DNA from: Pleurocapsa sp. PCC 7327
GTDB lineage: Bacteria; Cyanobacteriota; Cyanobacteriia; Cyanobacteriales; Microcystaceae
DNA length: 64,000 bases
Reading direction: 5' to 3'
Assembly (NCBI RefSeq): GCF_000317025.1
Contig: NC_019689.1
Span: 4,294,024-4,358,023 of the forward strand
Shown: positions 27,621 through 36,925 of the stretch, piece by piece
Layout: each line of letters opens with the position of its first letter
Numbering within the stretch: position 1 is the stretch's first letter
The notes under the pieces: model-generated
The model's input: the letters and a program-made list of their open reading frames with translations, nothing else
Told to the model about the DNA's origin: nothing
Database searches by the model: none
Made by a program: the position numbers and the translations under genes

Positions 27621-28835
27621 TTATTTAGTTTTCTTGATTTCTCGTTCCTGCTTAATTATTTTGACTAATTCAGCATCATTGGGATTAACTTTTACCCACT
27701 TTTCTCGATTGGCTCGAATTTTTGCTAAATGAGACTCTATATTGTCTGGTGTAAGGTAGGCTCCAAAATCTTTAGGTACCTCACCTTTTTTGTAAGATAG
27801 AATGCGATCGAGAACTAAATTTCCAATCGCTTCTTTATAATGGGAACTATCAATATAATTTTTCATCTTCTCGCTGACTGGTTCTGTCGTGATGCTGTTA
27901 TAGTCAGAAAAATCCCAGACGGGCAAAATTTTGACAACTTCTCGCTTCCATTGCTCTAAAATTTGCCATTGTCCGGCAGCATAAATTGCCTCCGATTGAG
28001 TAACATGAACAGGAGAGATAAAACCGATTAAAGTAATGCCGCGTTCTCGGCACAGATTGACAATTTCTCTTAAATCATCTAAGTATTGTTGCGAGAGCTT
28101 ATAGTTGCTGTGGACATTGAAATAAACCGCGATCGATTTTTTAAATTCTGTTAAGTTTTTATCTTTGTCTCCTCGCTGAAGGCGCATGAAACCGTTAGGA
28201 TAATAAATATCGCGATCTGAATTAGTTCTGTTAGCTTCAATAGTCTTTTCGCTCAAAGATAAAGTATCTAATGAGAAAGTCGTGTTAATAAAATCTTGAG
28301 AAGTTATTGCCTGTTTTTCTAACCTTCCTTCATCAAACCCCGGTTGATTTCCTAGCTCCTGGTTGAACATAATAAAATCGAGACCCAGAATGACTAACTT
28401 AAGGTCTTTTTGATTCTCTATCGCATGTTGTAAGTAGCGTAGCGTTTCATAAGTATTAGCGCCATTAAGTCCGAGATTGTAGGCAGGTTGCTTGTCATCG
28501 AGTGCCGAATAAGCAGGATTCAAGCCGAGATTCATTCTTGAAGATCCCAAAAAAATTGTAACGGGTTTGATGCGCGTAATTGCGATGGCTTTAAATAACC
28601 TCTGGTGTTTCCATTTTTCGGGTTTTAACTGGTTAAATTGATTAAAAGTAGGGCTATTATAAATCCCATAAGGATCGACAGCGACATTAAAAATCCCAAC
28701 TGAAATTAAGGGAACTAAAGCTGTCGTCAAAAAGATTAAATTAAAACGACGATATTTAGCTTTCTTCTGGTTAAATTTCTTCTTGCCAATCAGAAAATCT
28801 GATAAAGCAAACTTTAATCGACTGTAGGCACTCAT
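27621..28835 (-). CDS. SGNH-like acyltransferase partner (AlgX/AlgJ-like)
   Basis: 404 aa, one N-terminal membrane helix, then a large extracytoplasmic domain. TIFLGSSRMNLGLNP and PAYNLGLNGANTYE are reminiscent of the SGNH-like fold seen in AlgJ/AlgX-type O-acetylation proteins, and DSSHYKEAIGNLVLD near the C-terminus could supply the Asp-His part of a catalytic site. ATG 28835 has a GGAGG eight bases upstream. The gene directly follows an AlgI-like MBOAT gene, matching the usual two-protein O-acetyltransferase arrangement. Confidence 0.65.
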   Translation of the reverse strand: MSAYSRLKFALSDFLIGKKKFNQKKAKYRRFNLIFLTTALVPLISVGIFNVAVDPYGIYNSPTFNQFNQLKPEKWKHQRLFKAIAITRIKPVTIFLGSSRMNLGLNPAYSALDDKQPAYNLGLNGANTYETLRYLQHAIENQKDLKLVILGLDFIMFNQELGNQPGFDEGRLEKQAITSQDFINTTFSLDTLSLSEKTIEANRTNSDRDIYYPNGFMRLQRGDKDKNLTEFKKSIAVYFNVHSNYKLSQQYLDDLREIVNLCRERGITLIGFISPVHVTQSEAIYAAGQWQILEQWKREVVKILPVWDFSDYNSITTEPVSEKMKNYIDSSHYKEAIGNLVLDRILSYKKGEVPKDFGAYLTPDNIESHLAKIRANREKWVKVNPNDAELVKIIKQEREIKKTK

Positions 28836-28849
28836 TGCGACAACCTCCA

Positions 28850-30331
28850 TCAAAACTGGAAATAGAGAAATTCAGACACGCGGTTAAGTGATAGTAGAGA
28901 TAAGCTAGTTATCATTCCTACCCATATTGCCCACCACCACGTTGGCTTAAGTTTCTGAATTATTTGCTGCGTATTTGGCAATAAAGTGACGCATAATGTT
29001 AGTCCAGCTAAGATGTAAATGCTCAAGATTTTACTACTATTAATTTCTGGAAGATAGGTGAAATTTTTCCAATTTTGAAGCTGCAAGCCAAACTGATTTA
29101 AGAAAGATAATTTACCTTGAGGATTGCCGGGTAACACGATGCCTTTCATGCCTGTCATCGCTTTAATAATTTCTGCTGCATCGTGAAAATTCATCGCCCT
29201 AAATAAAACCCAACTAAATATGACAGCCAAAAAAGTTATTACCCATCCCAATAATTTTGGTAAAGGAAGATTTAATTTTCGCCATCCGTGATTAATAGAT
29301 AAATATGCACCGTGCAATCCTCCCCACACAACAAAAGTCCAGCCCGCACCATGCCATAAACCGCCCAATAACATAGTTGTCATAAGATTAGCATAACGGC
29401 GTATTTGTCCTCGGCGGCTGCCTCCCAACGGAATGTATAAGTAATCTCTCAGAAAGTTTGATAAAGTAATGTGCCAGCGCCGCCAAAAATCGATAATAGA
29501 AATAGCTTTGTAGGGCGAATTAAAATTAATGGGAATGCGAATATTGAACATCAATCCCAAACCAATTGCCATATCTGAGTAGCCAGAAAAATCGAAATAG
29601 AGTTGAAACGTGTAGCTTAAAGCACCTACCCAAGCCTCAAGAAAAGTAACCGCATCGGCATTATTAAAAACCGAGGCTACCCATGGCGATAGATTATCGG
29701 CAATCAACACTTTTTTAGCTAACCCCAAACCAAACATTGTCAAACCTAAAGCAAGATTTTTTTGAGAGAAAAGAAAGCTTTTTAGCTGGCGAAATTGGGG
29801 AATAAGTTCATCGTGACGGAGAATTGGTCCTGCAATAAGTTGAGGGAAAAAACCGATAAATAATGCGTAAGTTACCAAATCATATTTATTGCTTTTGGTT
29901 TCTCCTCGATAGGCATCTACTAAATAAGCTATTTGGGTGAAAGTATAAAAAGAAATCCCCGGCGGTAAGACGACTCTTGAAAAGCTAAAATTAGTCTGAA
30001 TAACGGTATTTATAGAAGAAAGAAAAAAATTAGCATATTTGTAGTAGACAATGATAGTTAAATTAAGAATAATGCCGATTAAAAGAATAGTTTTTGCTTG
30101 TTTGCTAGCAGGTTTAGTTGAGGCTATTAATTTACCTAGTTGATGGTTAATAATAATAGAAATAACCATTACTGGCAGATTGGCAAAATCCCAATATCCA
30201 TAAAAAAATAGCGAACTGATAGTCAGCCAAATTAAAGCGGCTTTAATTAAACGAAAGCGAGAGAAGCCAAAAAATATTAGAAAAGTTATAGGCAAAAAAG
30301 CAAAAATAAAAACATAAGAGTTAAATAGCAT
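28850..30331 (-). CDS. MBOAT O-acyltransferase (AlgI/DltB-like)
   Basis: 493 aa, about twelve membrane helices. Family hallmarks: VLPPGISFYTFTQIAYLVD, QLIAGPILRHDEL, FYSGYSDMAIG-type stretch (FDFSGYSDMAIGLGL), WRRWHITLSNFLRDYLYIPLGG (first His) and GLWHGAGWTFVVWG (catalytic His). AlgI-like proteins pass acyl groups across the membrane for O-acetylation of surface polysaccharide. Paired with the downstream SGNH-like gene 15 bp away. Confidence 0.9.
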   Translation of the reverse strand: MLFNSYVFIFAFLPITFLIFFGFSRFRLIKAALIWLTISSLFFYGYWDFANLPVMVISIIINHQLGKLIASTKPASKQAKTILLIGIILNLTIIVYYKYANFFLSSINTVIQTNFSFSRVVLPPGISFYTFTQIAYLVDAYRGETKSNKYDLVTYALFIGFFPQLIAGPILRHDELIPQFRQLKSFLFSQKNLALGLTMFGLGLAKKVLIADNLSPWVASVFNNADAVTFLEAWVGALSYTFQLYFDFSGYSDMAIGLGLMFNIRIPINFNSPYKAISIIDFWRRWHITLSNFLRDYLYIPLGGSRRGQIRRYANLMTTMLLGGLWHGAGWTFVVWGGLHGAYLSINHGWRKLNLPLPKLLGWVITFLAVIFSWVLFRAMNFHDAAEIIKAMTGMKGIVLPGNPQGKLSFLNQFGLQLQNWKNFTYLPEINSSKILSIYILAGLTLCVTLLPNTQQIIQKLKPTWWWAIWVGMITSLSLLSLNRVSEFLYFQF

Positions 30332-30384
30332 TTGTGTTTTTAAATATTAAAGTAAATTTTCTTGAAAAGCAGGGAAAATTTTAG

Positions 30385-31545
30385 TCATACTACTAGAGAA
30401 TACCCACAGCTCCAAAAGACCATTAAAAATCCTTGTATCAAAGCTAAAGATAAAGTTACAACTTGGTCACATGAACGATTACTTGCTAGTTTAGCTAACA
30501 GAATATAAAGAGGAAAAATAGGTAAAATAAACCGAGGCATAGAATCTATTCCAGCAAGAAGAGGTACTACTATCGAGTAGATACTAAATATCCAGTAGGA
30601 GACTGGGATTTTTCGGAAAAATATGCATAAAAGTCCTAGTGCAGCTATGGAAAAAGTCGATTCTAACAGGGCTTTTATTTTGAATAAAGTACGCACGTTT
30701 GGTTGAAGAAAACTTTTACGTAAGCCATTTACTATTGCCGATAAAGGATTGGATAGACTTCGATTCCAAGCTGATTGAATGTTTGAGAAAGCAAAGAAAT
30801 TTCCTGTCAAGTGAAAGTTATAGATAGCGAACAAAGATAATCCTAGAGGGATTAATAATAGAAATAGGATATCATACCGAATCTTCTTCGCCTGAAAGTC
30901 TTTACTTTTAAAATATTCGTAAAGCATGGGAACAACGATCAAAATCCCAACACTTCTCGTAAAAGCCAAAAAGAAACCTGCTATTCCTATTAAGATCCAC
31001 TGCTTTTTCTCGGCAAGATAAAAACATAGAATAGCTAACATTAAATAAAGAGATTCTGTAAAAACCCCTGATAGAATAAAAGCAGTTGGCGACACTAATA
31101 AAAATTTGACAGACTGCAAAGCATTTTCTCGGTCGGATTTTAACCGAACTAATCGGTAGAGTAAATAACAAGCAATAATTAAACAAACATTAGAAATAAT
31201 AATCCCAGCAATAAAATATTTCCCCCCCATGACTGTTCCAATTAGTCTCATTAACATGGGATAAAGCGGAAAAAAAGCATAATTGGCTTGAGTTTCGGAG
31301 AAAGAAGTACCAACTTTTGCTGAATAACCGCCTTCGGCAATATTTATGTACCAATATGAATCCCAAACTCCCCAGATGTCTAACCAAAGTTGAGTGGAGT
31401 AAATATATTGTTTGCCGTACTGTCGTTCTAGGAGAGAACGAGAAATAACTCCAATAATAGTTAAAACGAGTCTAGTAGAGAGAAATAATAAAAGAATGTA
31501 TTTTAGTTCTGGCAAATTTTTCTTTAGGGTAGCGGCAATCTTCAT
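30385..31545 (-). CDS. PIG-V-like mannosyltransferase-type membrane protein
   Basis: 386 aa, eight to ten helices. The first loop has WLDIWGVWDSYWYINIAEGGYS and then YAFFPLYPMLMRLIG, which closely follow the (W)DxxxYxxIAxxGY...FFPLYP pattern of PIG-V-like mannosyltransferases (Asp is the likely catalytic residue). Such enzymes use polyprenyl-phosphate mannose. It fits with the two polyprenyl-phosphate GT2 genes in the cluster. Actual sugar not determined. Confidence 0.72.
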   Translation of the reverse strand: MKIAATLKKNLPELKYILLLFLSTRLVLTIIGVISRSLLERQYGKQYIYSTQLWLDIWGVWDSYWYINIAEGGYSAKVGTSFSETQANYAFFPLYPMLMRLIGTVMGGKYFIAGIIISNVCLIIACYLLYRLVRLKSDRENALQSVKFLLVSPTAFILSGVFTESLYLMLAILCFYLAEKKQWILIGIAGFFLAFTRSVGILIVVPMLYEYFKSKDFQAKKIRYDILFLLLIPLGLSLFAIYNFHLTGNFFAFSNIQSAWNRSLSNPLSAIVNGLRKSFLQPNVRTLFKIKALLESTFSIAALGLLCIFFRKIPVSYWIFSIYSIVVPLLAGIDSMPRFILPIFPLYILLAKLASNRSCDQVVTLSLALIQGFLMVFWSCGYSLVV

Positions 31546-31653
31546 TAATTTTTCTTTTATGAAAACATTAGCAGATAAATTCCGGTATTATCTCTAGCAC
31601 TCTTACCAAGAGACATAGCTTACTTTTAAATTCAATAAATTGCCAATCCTGAC

Positions 31654-33543
31654 TTATTTTGAATCAGAGGAATCGGAGCAAGATTGTTGCCAAGGTAGCG
31701 TTTTATCTACCGTTTGAGTCTCGCCGGGAGGAACAGTTCTTTCGCTCATAAAATAAATGTCAATCCTCTCTAATTGTTGTGAATTTTTGTGAATTGCATT
31801 CCAATTTCGACATAAATATGCACCATAAAAAGGATAAAGCGCTTTACCAATGCCGCGATTGAGATTGATAAAATAAGTCCGCCATTGCATATTTCTATAA
31901 AGTGCATTGCGCTGACCAATTGTCGGCTTCTCCCAACTCACCGAACCGCTACCTTTGAGGACATCAATTGTCGTACCATCTTTAAGTTTCCCTTCGATAA
32001 CGTGCCATCCATCATCTCTCGGCGGTGCTGGTGCAAAAATACTCCAAGATTGATCTAATCGCGTAACGCGACTGAGAATATCGAGTTGTTGAACTGTTCG
32101 TCTCTTGAAAAATTTATCGGTTGCACTAACCCAATCATTTTTAGGTTCTTCTCTTCTCGCAACTGTTTGTTCGACAAAACTTTTTAGATTCCAAAGCGAG
32201 GTGTAGACTAATAGGAATAAAGTAACAATATTTAGCCACAAAGAAGACCGAATTTCCAACGGACGAAATTTAAACGGTCTGGTAAACACGCCTGCCGTTC
32301 GCCGATTAGAAGCAATCGTCTCATAAAACTTAGTTCCTACAACCATTAAAGGTCTCCATTTAAGGATGGGTGTGAGAAACCAAAAAACGGGAGATAAGCT
32401 ACAAATATAAGCGATCGCTTCCCATTTATAATGCCGATTTTCCTGCCAATCCACCACAACCCAAGAATTTGTTTCCTGCATATCGGCATAAATTGAAGGA
32501 TCGTCTTGTGCTACCAATAACGGCGTTTTGGGTAAAATTAAGAAAGTGCGTAGAAAATGAACGACCTTTTTACAAAATCCGCAGTCTGCATCGTAATTAA
32601 TTCTCAATCCAGCTCGCTGGGGAGTATATAATTTCTTCGCCAGCGCATCCCAAATATTAGTCGGAATAAAAACTAACCAACTGGAAATACTTAAAAAGGG
32701 AAAAATTCCCAATTCAAAACACAGTCCGAAAGAAATATGCAAAAGAATAAAACAGACAATAGCAACGCAACGGAAAAAGCTGTTATAGAAGGGAATAAAA
32801 ATCATCAAAGGTCCCAACCACTCAAACCAAAGAGCAGATAGGGTTAGCAACCTTAACAACTCAACGGGCAAACTCAAAAGCCATTGACCGAATGCCGTTC
32901 CGTATTGGTCGAAACTTAACGCATAATAGACCGCATCCCCATCAGGAAACCAAAGTTCGCTTTTGGTTTTGTATGCCGCCGACCAGATATAGATAAAGCA
33001 AATTTGCACCATGAAGGCAAAAGTTGCCCCAGAAACTACCCGCTTGGGCAGCGGGTTAGGAGAGGAATTCAAGGCGCTGTCGATGGAATAACAAGCTCCC
33101 AGAGGTAAAAACATCGCCCAGAAAAGCAACGCCCTCAACACGTCATCGGCAGCAAAAATGAGAGCGGGGTTGCGGTTGTGAATAGAGATAATCATCGCCC
33201 AAGTCGCGATCGTTGCCAGTCTGGTGCGGTATCCGACTAGCATTCCCAGGACGAAAAAGATAGCCAACAAAAATATTAGCCCTTGGATAAAAGGCTGACC
33301 GCTAATCGATAAAAACGACCAATGCCAAGGACTGGGAAGAATGCGATCGAGGGCAGTGCGGGGCAATACGCCAACATCGCTATAATGTGCCGTCAAGTCG
33401 CCAAAACGGATGATGAGATCGGTGAGAACGACCAGGGCTAAGCCAATGCGAAATAGGGCGAGCGATCGCAGGTCAAAGCCCAAGACTTCCTCGATCTTGG
33501 CAGCTAATTGATTTTTTGCTCTTTTTTCCTCGCTGGCAGTCAT
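31654..33543 (-). CDS. HTTM-domain protein fused to a DCC (DUF393) domain
   Basis: 629 aa. Residues ~20-300 form an HTTM domain (horizontally transferred transmembrane, related to vitamin K-dependent gamma-carboxylase): LRSLALFRIGLALVVLTDLI and AADDVLRALLFWAMFLPLG. Residues ~310-420 form a thiol-disulfide DCC domain, with INYDADCGFCKKVVHFLR carrying the CxxC pair. Two further membrane segments and an ~170-residue tail follow. Probably an integral membrane redox or modification enzyme; substrate unknown. ATG 33543 is preferred over an upstream in-frame 33567. First gene of the glycan cluster strand. Confidence 0.78.
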   Translation of the reverse strand: MTASEEKRAKNQLAAKIEEVLGFDLRSLALFRIGLALVVLTDLIIRFGDLTAHYSDVGVLPRTALDRILPSPWHWSFLSISGQPFIQGLIFLLAIFFVLGMLVGYRTRLATIATWAMIISIHNRNPALIFAADDVLRALLFWAMFLPLGACYSIDSALNSSPNPLPKRVVSGATFAFMVQICFIYIWSAAYKTKSELWFPDGDAVYYALSFDQYGTAFGQWLLSLPVELLRLLTLSALWFEWLGPLMIFIPFYNSFFRCVAIVCFILLHISFGLCFELGIFPFLSISSWLVFIPTNIWDALAKKLYTPQRAGLRINYDADCGFCKKVVHFLRTFLILPKTPLLVAQDDPSIYADMQETNSWVVVDWQENRHYKWEAIAYICSLSPVFWFLTPILKWRPLMVVGTKFYETIASNRRTAGVFTRPFKFRPLEIRSSLWLNIVTLFLLVYTSLWNLKSFVEQTVARREEPKNDWVSATDKFFKRRTVQQLDILSRVTRLDQSWSIFAPAPPRDDGWHVIEGKLKDGTTIDVLKGSGSVSWEKPTIGQRNALYRNMQWRTYFINLNRGIGKALYPFYGAYLCRNWNAIHKNSQQLERIDIYFMSERTVPPGETQTVDKTLPWQQSCSDSSDSK

Positions 33544-33567
33544 GCTGCAATACCCCTCGGTAAACAA

Positions 33568-34087
33568 TTAGCACTTAGCCAACAATTCTCGCATTACATT
33601 ATCGACTCGGCAAGCCAATTCGGAACTTAAAGTTTTACAGCTCTTCGCAAATGGTTTCTTGAAAAGAATTTTTTCTCTTTTTTTCTAGTTTTCTATATAT
33701 TCCCGCCTCAGAAGCTTTTTTGACTATCTTAAATAGCATTAATTAAACGTTCCTTAAAAAGGTTTATAGATATTTTTGGGTTCAATTGGTTTCCAAGAAA
33801 TACTTTCTGTGCGTTTCGGCATCAACTCGAATCAAATCCCTCGAACCATGACTCTAATTGCGGTACGAATCCTACATAATTTTAATTTTTATACAAAAAA
33901 TAGAAATAAAAGTTGATAATTTTAGTTTACATATTTCGACATTGGCGAAGGTTTGAGAATTTGAAAACAGGCAAATTAAATCTCTCAAAACTACCTAGAA
34001 AAAGCCAATGTGCAGCTTAATACTTTTTCGATCGCTTCTGAAAGAGTAAGCTTTTCTTTCAGACTGAGTTTTTCGCATTTCCCTATT
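33568..34087. other. Intergenic region, no recognised gene
   Basis: 520 bp between divergent genes, AT-rich. It should contain promoters for the leftward glycan cluster and the rightward receiver gene. No ORF of protein character, RNA gene or repeat was recognised. Confidence 0.45.
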
Positions 34088-34834
34088 ATGATTCGCATTC
34101 TAATCGTTGACGATCTCTTAAGTATTCGGGAAATCTTGACTGAAGCTTTAGCTGTCGAACCGGATTTCCAAATCGTAGGAACGGCTTGTGACGGAGTTGA
34201 TGCCATCGAGAAAGTCGATTGTCTCAGACCAGATGTCGTCCTCATGGATGTAGAGATGCCGAAAATGGATGGATTGAATGCTACTCAAATCATTTCTCAG
34301 CAATGGAGACAGGTAAAAGTATTAATTTTGACCGTTCACGAGTGCGAAGAATATTTCGATCGCGCCGTGCAAGTAGGAGCTAAGGGCTATTTTCTCAAGA
34401 CAACTCCCACAGAGGATTTAGTCCGGGCAATTCGCTATGCGGCTCAAGGCTATTTCCAGCTTCCTTTTGACTTGGTGAATAAATATCTCTCAAAACTCGT
34501 TGAAGTGCAAGCGACTTTCAACGAGCTAGCTTCCCTAAAACAAGTGATTCAGACGCAATTGGAACAATGCAAACAATTCAGCTACCTGTCAGGGGAAAAG
34601 TGTCTTCAAATCGAGCAAGAACTTCACAAACAGCAAAAGACGATCGGCATCTATTTTCACCAAAGCCAAATCGAACAAGACTGGCACAGGAGTCAAGTGA
34701 ACCAACACTTAGTCCATTTGAAAAAAGATTTACTGGGTCTGAGACGGACGCTTTGGGTACTGATAGGCATTCTTCTCTCGCTGCTGTCGTTTGGTTTGGC
34801 TTTGGGAGTAACTCTTTGGTTAAAAAGGTCTTAA
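34088..34834 (+). CDS. Membrane-tethered receiver protein (response regulator without HTH)
   Basis: 248 aa. A NarL-type receiver domain (RILIVDDLLS, DVVLMDVEMPKMDGL with the phospho-Asp, LILTVHE, GYFLKTT with Lys) is followed, where an HTH is normally found, by a ~90-residue Gln/Glu-rich coiled coil and a C-terminal membrane helix (LIGILLSLLSFGLALGVTLWL). The output domain is thus a tether, not a DNA binder. ATG 34088 begins exactly at the receiver; the longer frame from 34010 adds unrelated residues. Stimulus and partners unknown. Confidence 0.82.
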   Translation: MIRILIVDDLLSIREILTEALAVEPDFQIVGTACDGVDAIEKVDCLRPDVVLMDVEMPKMDGLNATQIISQQWRQVKVLILTVHECEEYFDRAVQVGAKGYFLKTTPTEDLVRAIRYAAQGYFQLPFDLVNKYLSKLVEVQATFNELASLKQVIQTQLEQCKQFSYLSGEKCLQIEQELHKQQKTIGIYFHQSQIEQDWHRSQVNQHLVHLKKDLLGLRRTLWVLIGILLSLLSFGLALGVTLWLKRS

Positions 34835-35188
34835 TCCCAATTTGAAACGACAAAGCTTAGTGCTTCTGACATTTTTATGTCACTTTTTCACATCACAATA
34901 AAAGTAACAACAGTTGGGAAGTCGATCGCCCTAGAAAAGGTCGCTTAAAACTGATGCACTCTGAAAACTAGAACAAGTTAAATACGTTTGAGGAAACAAT
35001 CTTTTTACTCATTGAAGTTGCATATTATATCAAATCCGAACGAACAAACACAATAACCAGTAGCGCGAGCTAGAAGCTCGCGTTCGAGCAGGCATGAAAA
35101 GCGAGCGAGACATATGCGCTTACGCGCACGCTACGATGAGCGCACTGCACCACACATTATGGTCAATTAAACGGATTTAATATTAAAA
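34835..35188. other. Intergenic region with REP-like hairpins
   Basis: The region contains the inverted repeat CGCGAGCT/AGCTCGCG (35064-35082) followed by GC-rich GCGCTTACGCGCACGC-type sequence to about 35150. No ORF. The hairpins resemble dispersed intergenic repeats of cyanobacteria. Confidence 0.4.
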
Positions 35189-35677
35189 ATGCTGAAAATT
35201 TCTCGTTTAAGAACTGTCCTATCTACTTTGGTCAGTACCTCGATCGCTAGCAGTTTGCTGATTTTCCCGCTTGCAAGCGCCGTTCGGGAAGGACAGGCTA
35301 ATCTGTCAGCCTTAACTGCTAGCGATGAAATTGTTAACACGAGCGTGGATTCTACTGGAGTTCGCTCCTTAGATGAAGCTGAAAAAATCTTGGGGATAAC
35401 AGCACTGGGATTAGGAGCTGGTGCTGCTGGTATAGTTTGGCGTAGAGCAAAGGCAAAAAAGCCATTGGTTTTTAGCTCTACTCGTCTAGAAAATGCCCTC
35501 TCGATCGATCGCGCTAGCCCTCAACTGCGGCAGAAGCTGCTGAGACTGCTACATAACGATCGCCCGACTGCCAATCGCTTGCTTGCCGGAGCGCAAATCC
35601 AGCATCCCGAACGATCGGTTAATTGGTTAGTCGAGAAAGTAATTTACGATCTAGAACGCGATCGCGGTCGCTATTAA
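35189..35677 (+). CDS. Small secreted hypothetical protein
   Basis: 162 aa. An N-terminal signal-like segment (LRTVLSTLVSTSIASSLLIF, cleavage perhaps near ASA) is followed by a Gly-rich helix (ITALGLGAGAAGIVWRR) and a basic C-terminal domain with LRQKLLRLLHNDRPTANRLL and RSVNWLVEKVIYDLERDRG. The C-terminal pattern looks like a conserved cyanobacterial protein, but I know no function. Convergent with the NDH-2 gene at 3 bp spacing. Confidence 0.55.
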   Translation: MLKISRLRTVLSTLVSTSIASSLLIFPLASAVREGQANLSALTASDEIVNTSVDSTGVRSLDEAEKILGITALGLGAGAAGIVWRRAKAKKPLVFSSTRLENALSIDRASPQLRQKLLRLLHNDRPTANRLLAGAQIQHPERSVNWLVEKVIYDLERDRGRY

Positions 35678-35680
35678 TTT

Positions 35681-36925
35681 CTAGCGCGATCGCCTACGAA
35701 CCAATAAGCGTTTAAATCGATCCAGAATTCCCAACACAACCTTAACCAGCAAATGCTTAAAAACTTGCAGGCGATGGCGAAGGGTTGGGAGGCGCTGAAT
35801 ATAGACTAGCCGCCTGATCGCGGCGGCTGGCTTTCCTTCGATATTGAGAAGGGAGTTGGAGACTACTGCGGCTCCCTTGCCCAAGGTCAGCATATCTCCC
35901 AAGTGCAAATAGCAGAAGGGTTGCAACCGCTTGCCTTGCAAGGTAGCCGCGATGTTTTTTGCCGCACGACTTGCCTGTTGATAGGCGGCTTGCGCCGTCG
36001 CGGGGACGGGTTGGCTGCCATTGCCAATATCCGCCAAATCTCCGAGAGCAAACACTTCTGGATAATCGACTAACTGTAGGGTTGGATAGATGAGAAGCTT
36101 ACCGCGATCGCTTTTAGGGCAATCGAGGCGAGCAATCCAATCTCTGGCTTGAGTTCCCGCCGTCCACAGCACTAGATCGACTGGCAGCACAACGATTTTG
36201 CCGTCCCGAACGACTGTCATCGAATCGGCTTCAATCGCTGTCACCTCAGTGAGGCGATCGATTTTAATCTTGCGAGAGCGCAGCGCTCGATAGGCTGCCT
36301 TGCGAACGCCAGATGAGAAGTTTTTGAGGATTTCCTCTCCCCTTTCGATTAAATGTACTTGTCCTCGCCTACCCAAGCGATCGGCTAGCTTGCACGCCAA
36401 TTCTACCCCGTTAGCACCGCCGCCGATCGCTGCCAGACGAAGGCGCTGGCGATCGCTAGCTTCGAGAATTTTCAGTCTTGCCTCCAGACGTTCTACATCG
36501 GCAAGCGTGCGGAAGGTAAGCGCATGGGTTTGAACCCCAGGGATATTTGCCCAGCGATTCTGAGTCCCAACGGCTAGAACGAGATAGTCGTAGGCGAGTT
36601 CTACGCCGTCGTCGAGTACGACTTGACGAGTTTTGAGGTCAACGTCTCGAATGGTTTGCTGATAAAAAGCAATCTCGGTACCGCCGAGTAGTTTTTGATA
36701 GGAAGGAGCAATTTCCCAGGGTTGCAATTCTTCGGTAATCAGTTCGTAAAGCAAGGGCGTAAAAAGAAAGCGATCGTTTTGCTCGACCAGAATCATTTTG
36801 CATTTGCCCGCTCTCACCCAAGCAAAGCGACTCAAATACAGAGCCGTATATAAGCCGCCAAAACCGCCGCCGAGAATGCAAATGCGGATTGGGTTAGCGA
36901 TTGTTGGTTTCACTTTGTCGCGCAT
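35681..36925 (-). CDS. Type II NAD(P)H dehydrogenase (NDH-2)
   Basis: 414 aa, two-dinucleotide-binding-domain flavoprotein. FAD-binding ICILGGGFGGLYTALYL at the N-terminus, second nucleotide site LAAIGGGANGVELACKLAD, ATG-like motif VLWTAGTQA, and FALGDLADIGNG near the C-terminus. NDH-2 enzymes pass electrons from NAD(P)H to membrane quinones without proton pumping; cyanobacterial members include NdbA/B/C. Which one is not decidable here. ATG 36925 overlaps the upstream gene by 32 bp, suggesting translational coupling. Confidence 0.88.
   Translation of the reverse strand: MRDKVKPTIANPIRICILGGGFGGLYTALYLSRFAWVRAGKCKMILVEQNDRFLFTPLLYELITEELQPWEIAPSYQKLLGGTEIAFYQQTIRDVDLKTRQVVLDDGVELAYDYLVLAVGTQNRWANIPGVQTHALTFRTLADVERLEARLKILEASDRQRLRLAAIGGGANGVELACKLADRLGRRGQVHLIERGEEILKNFSSGVRKAAYRALRSRKIKIDRLTEVTAIEADSMTVVRDGKIVVLPVDLVLWTAGTQARDWIARLDCPKSDRGKLLIYPTLQLVDYPEVFALGDLADIGNGSQPVPATAQAAYQQASRAAKNIAATLQGKRLQPFCYLHLGDMLTLGKGAAVVSNSLLNIEGKPAAAIRRLVYIQRLPTLRHRLQVFKHLLVKVVLGILDRFKRLLVRRRSR

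Noticed and set aside
36300-36533. 77-aa frame within the NDH-2 gene
   Set aside because: Antisense shadow; codon pattern follows the dehydrogenase frame.
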